From: SFLA01 sp964485815
GTDB lineage: Bacteria; Bacillota; Clostridia; Oscillospirales; CAG-382
Direction: 5' to 3'
DNA length: 6,897 nucleotides
Assembly (NCBI GenBank): GCA_964485815.1
Contig: CAZAJX010000056.1
Span: 1 to 6,897 of the forward strand
Shown: positions 6,475 through 6,897 of the stretch, piece by piece
How positions within the stretch are numbered: the first letter of the stretch is position 1
Layout: the number at the start of each line of letters is the position of its first letter
Made by a program: the position numbers and the translations under genes
The notes under the pieces: model-generated
Told to the model about the DNA's origin: nothing
The model's database searches: none
Seen by the model: the letters and a program-made list of their open reading frames with translations, nothing else

Positions 6475-6897
6475 ATGAAGCTGCTGTTCAAACAAAAAAT
6501 GTTCTCCTGGTTCGATAGCTACGATATCTTCGGTGAGGACGGAAGCGTTTTGTACACCGTAAAAGGTCAGCTTTCCTGGGGGCATTGTCTTAAAATATTT
6601 GATTCCGTCGGACGGGAAGTAGGTATGGTAAAAGAGCGTGTGCTTTCCTTCCTGCCTAAATTCGAAATGTATGAGGATGATAAATATATCGGCTGTATAA
6701 GTAAGGAATTTTCCTTTTTCAAGCCCAAATTCAATATCGATTGTAACGGCTGGCATATAGACGGCGATCTGTTTGAGTGGGATTACGACGTTATAGATTC
6801 CGTGGGAATAAAAGTAGCCACCGTAACCAAAGAGATATTTAATTGGACAGACACCTATTCCATATACGTGGATAACCCCGTTTACGCCCTTCACGCC
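6475..6897 (+). CDS. LURP-one-related (LOR/YxjI-type, tubby-like) protein, C-terminus cut off
   Basis: The frame is open from the ATG at 6475 to the right edge, giving 141 residues with no stop. The sequence MKLLFKQKMFSWFDSYDIF at the start, a TVKGQLSWGHCLKIFDSVGREVG stretch around 28-50, SFLPKFEMY (58-66) and alternating hydrophobic strands throughout fit the LURP-one-related family, which has a tubby-like 12-strand beta-barrel around a central helix. Bacterial members such as B. subtilis YxjI are about 160-170 residues, so roughly 20-30 residues, including most of the final hydrophobic helix, are probably missing. No catalytic residue is known for the family and the bacterial role is unknown; lipid or membrane binding has been suggested by analogy with tubby proteins. 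It begins 8 bases after the kinase stop, with only a weak AAGTAGG purine stretch as ribosome binding site, and probably belongs to the same transcript. Confidence 0.8.
   Translation, partial: MKLLFKQKMFSWFDSYDIFGEDGSVLYTVKGQLSWGHCLKIFDSVGREVGMVKERVLSFLPKFEMYEDDKYIGCISKEFSFFKPKFNIDCNGWHIDGDLFEWDYDVIDSVGIKVATVTKEIFNWTDTYSIYVDNPVYALHA

Noticed and set aside
6442..6894. A 150-codon minus-strand open frame at the right edge.
   Set aside because: It is codon-aligned with the plus-strand LURP-one-related gene and overlaps the end of the kinase gene. The plus-strand reading has recognisable family motifs and operon spacing.
1..6897. Search for CRISPR arrays, insertion sequences, phage or defence genes, tRNA genes and riboswitches.
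   Set aside because: Coding sequence occupies nearly the entire window, gaps are 30 bases or less, and I saw no repeat array, terminal inverted repeats, transposase-like protein or structured RNA.

Overview
The window is a continuous run of eight same-strand (+) genes with almost no space between them, and it is cut at both ends inside a gene. It reads as an internal stretch of one operon. The gene families, strong purine-rich ribosome binding sites, a secreted protein with a Gram-positive-looking signal peptide, a YtqB-type methyltransferase and a clostridial-looking pyridoxamine kinase suggest a member of the Clostridia (Firmicutes/Bacillota), probably an anaerobe of moderate GC. The genus cannot be named from the sequence alone.

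Layout: 1-384, the C-terminal part of dapA; 415-1170, complete dapB; 1174-3087, a short-form aconitase; 3084-4295, an NADP-type isocitrate dehydrogenase of the eukaryote-like homodimeric family; 4292-5092, an unrecognised secreted, C-terminally membrane-anchored protein that resembles an SGNH hydrolase with its catalytic residues replaced; 5089-5640, a small SAM methyltransferase of the YtqB/MnmM family; 5642-6466, a pyridoxamine/pyridoxal kinase; 6475 to the right edge, an incomplete LURP-one-related (YxjI-type, tubby-like) protein. The largest intergenic gap is 30 bases. Three junctions are ATGA start/stop overlaps. I see no RNA gene, mobile element, CRISPR array, convincing promoter or intrinsic terminator.

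Function: DapA and DapB carry out the first two committed steps of the diaminopimelate/lysine pathway. Aconitase and isocitrate dehydrogenase turn citrate into 2-oxoglutarate, the carbon skeleton of glutamate, which is an amino donor for diaminopimelate synthesis. The cluster therefore looks biosynthetic (carbon and nitrogen supply for cell wall and amino acids) rather than respiratory. The last four genes have no obvious direct tie to this, apart from the pyridoxal phosphate that aminotransferases and diaminopimelate decarboxylase need. The most unusual item is the predicted non-catalytic SGNH-like surface protein, which is translationally coupled on both sides. Nothing in the window amounts to a clear new defence or mobile system; most of it is well-conserved housekeeping metabolism.
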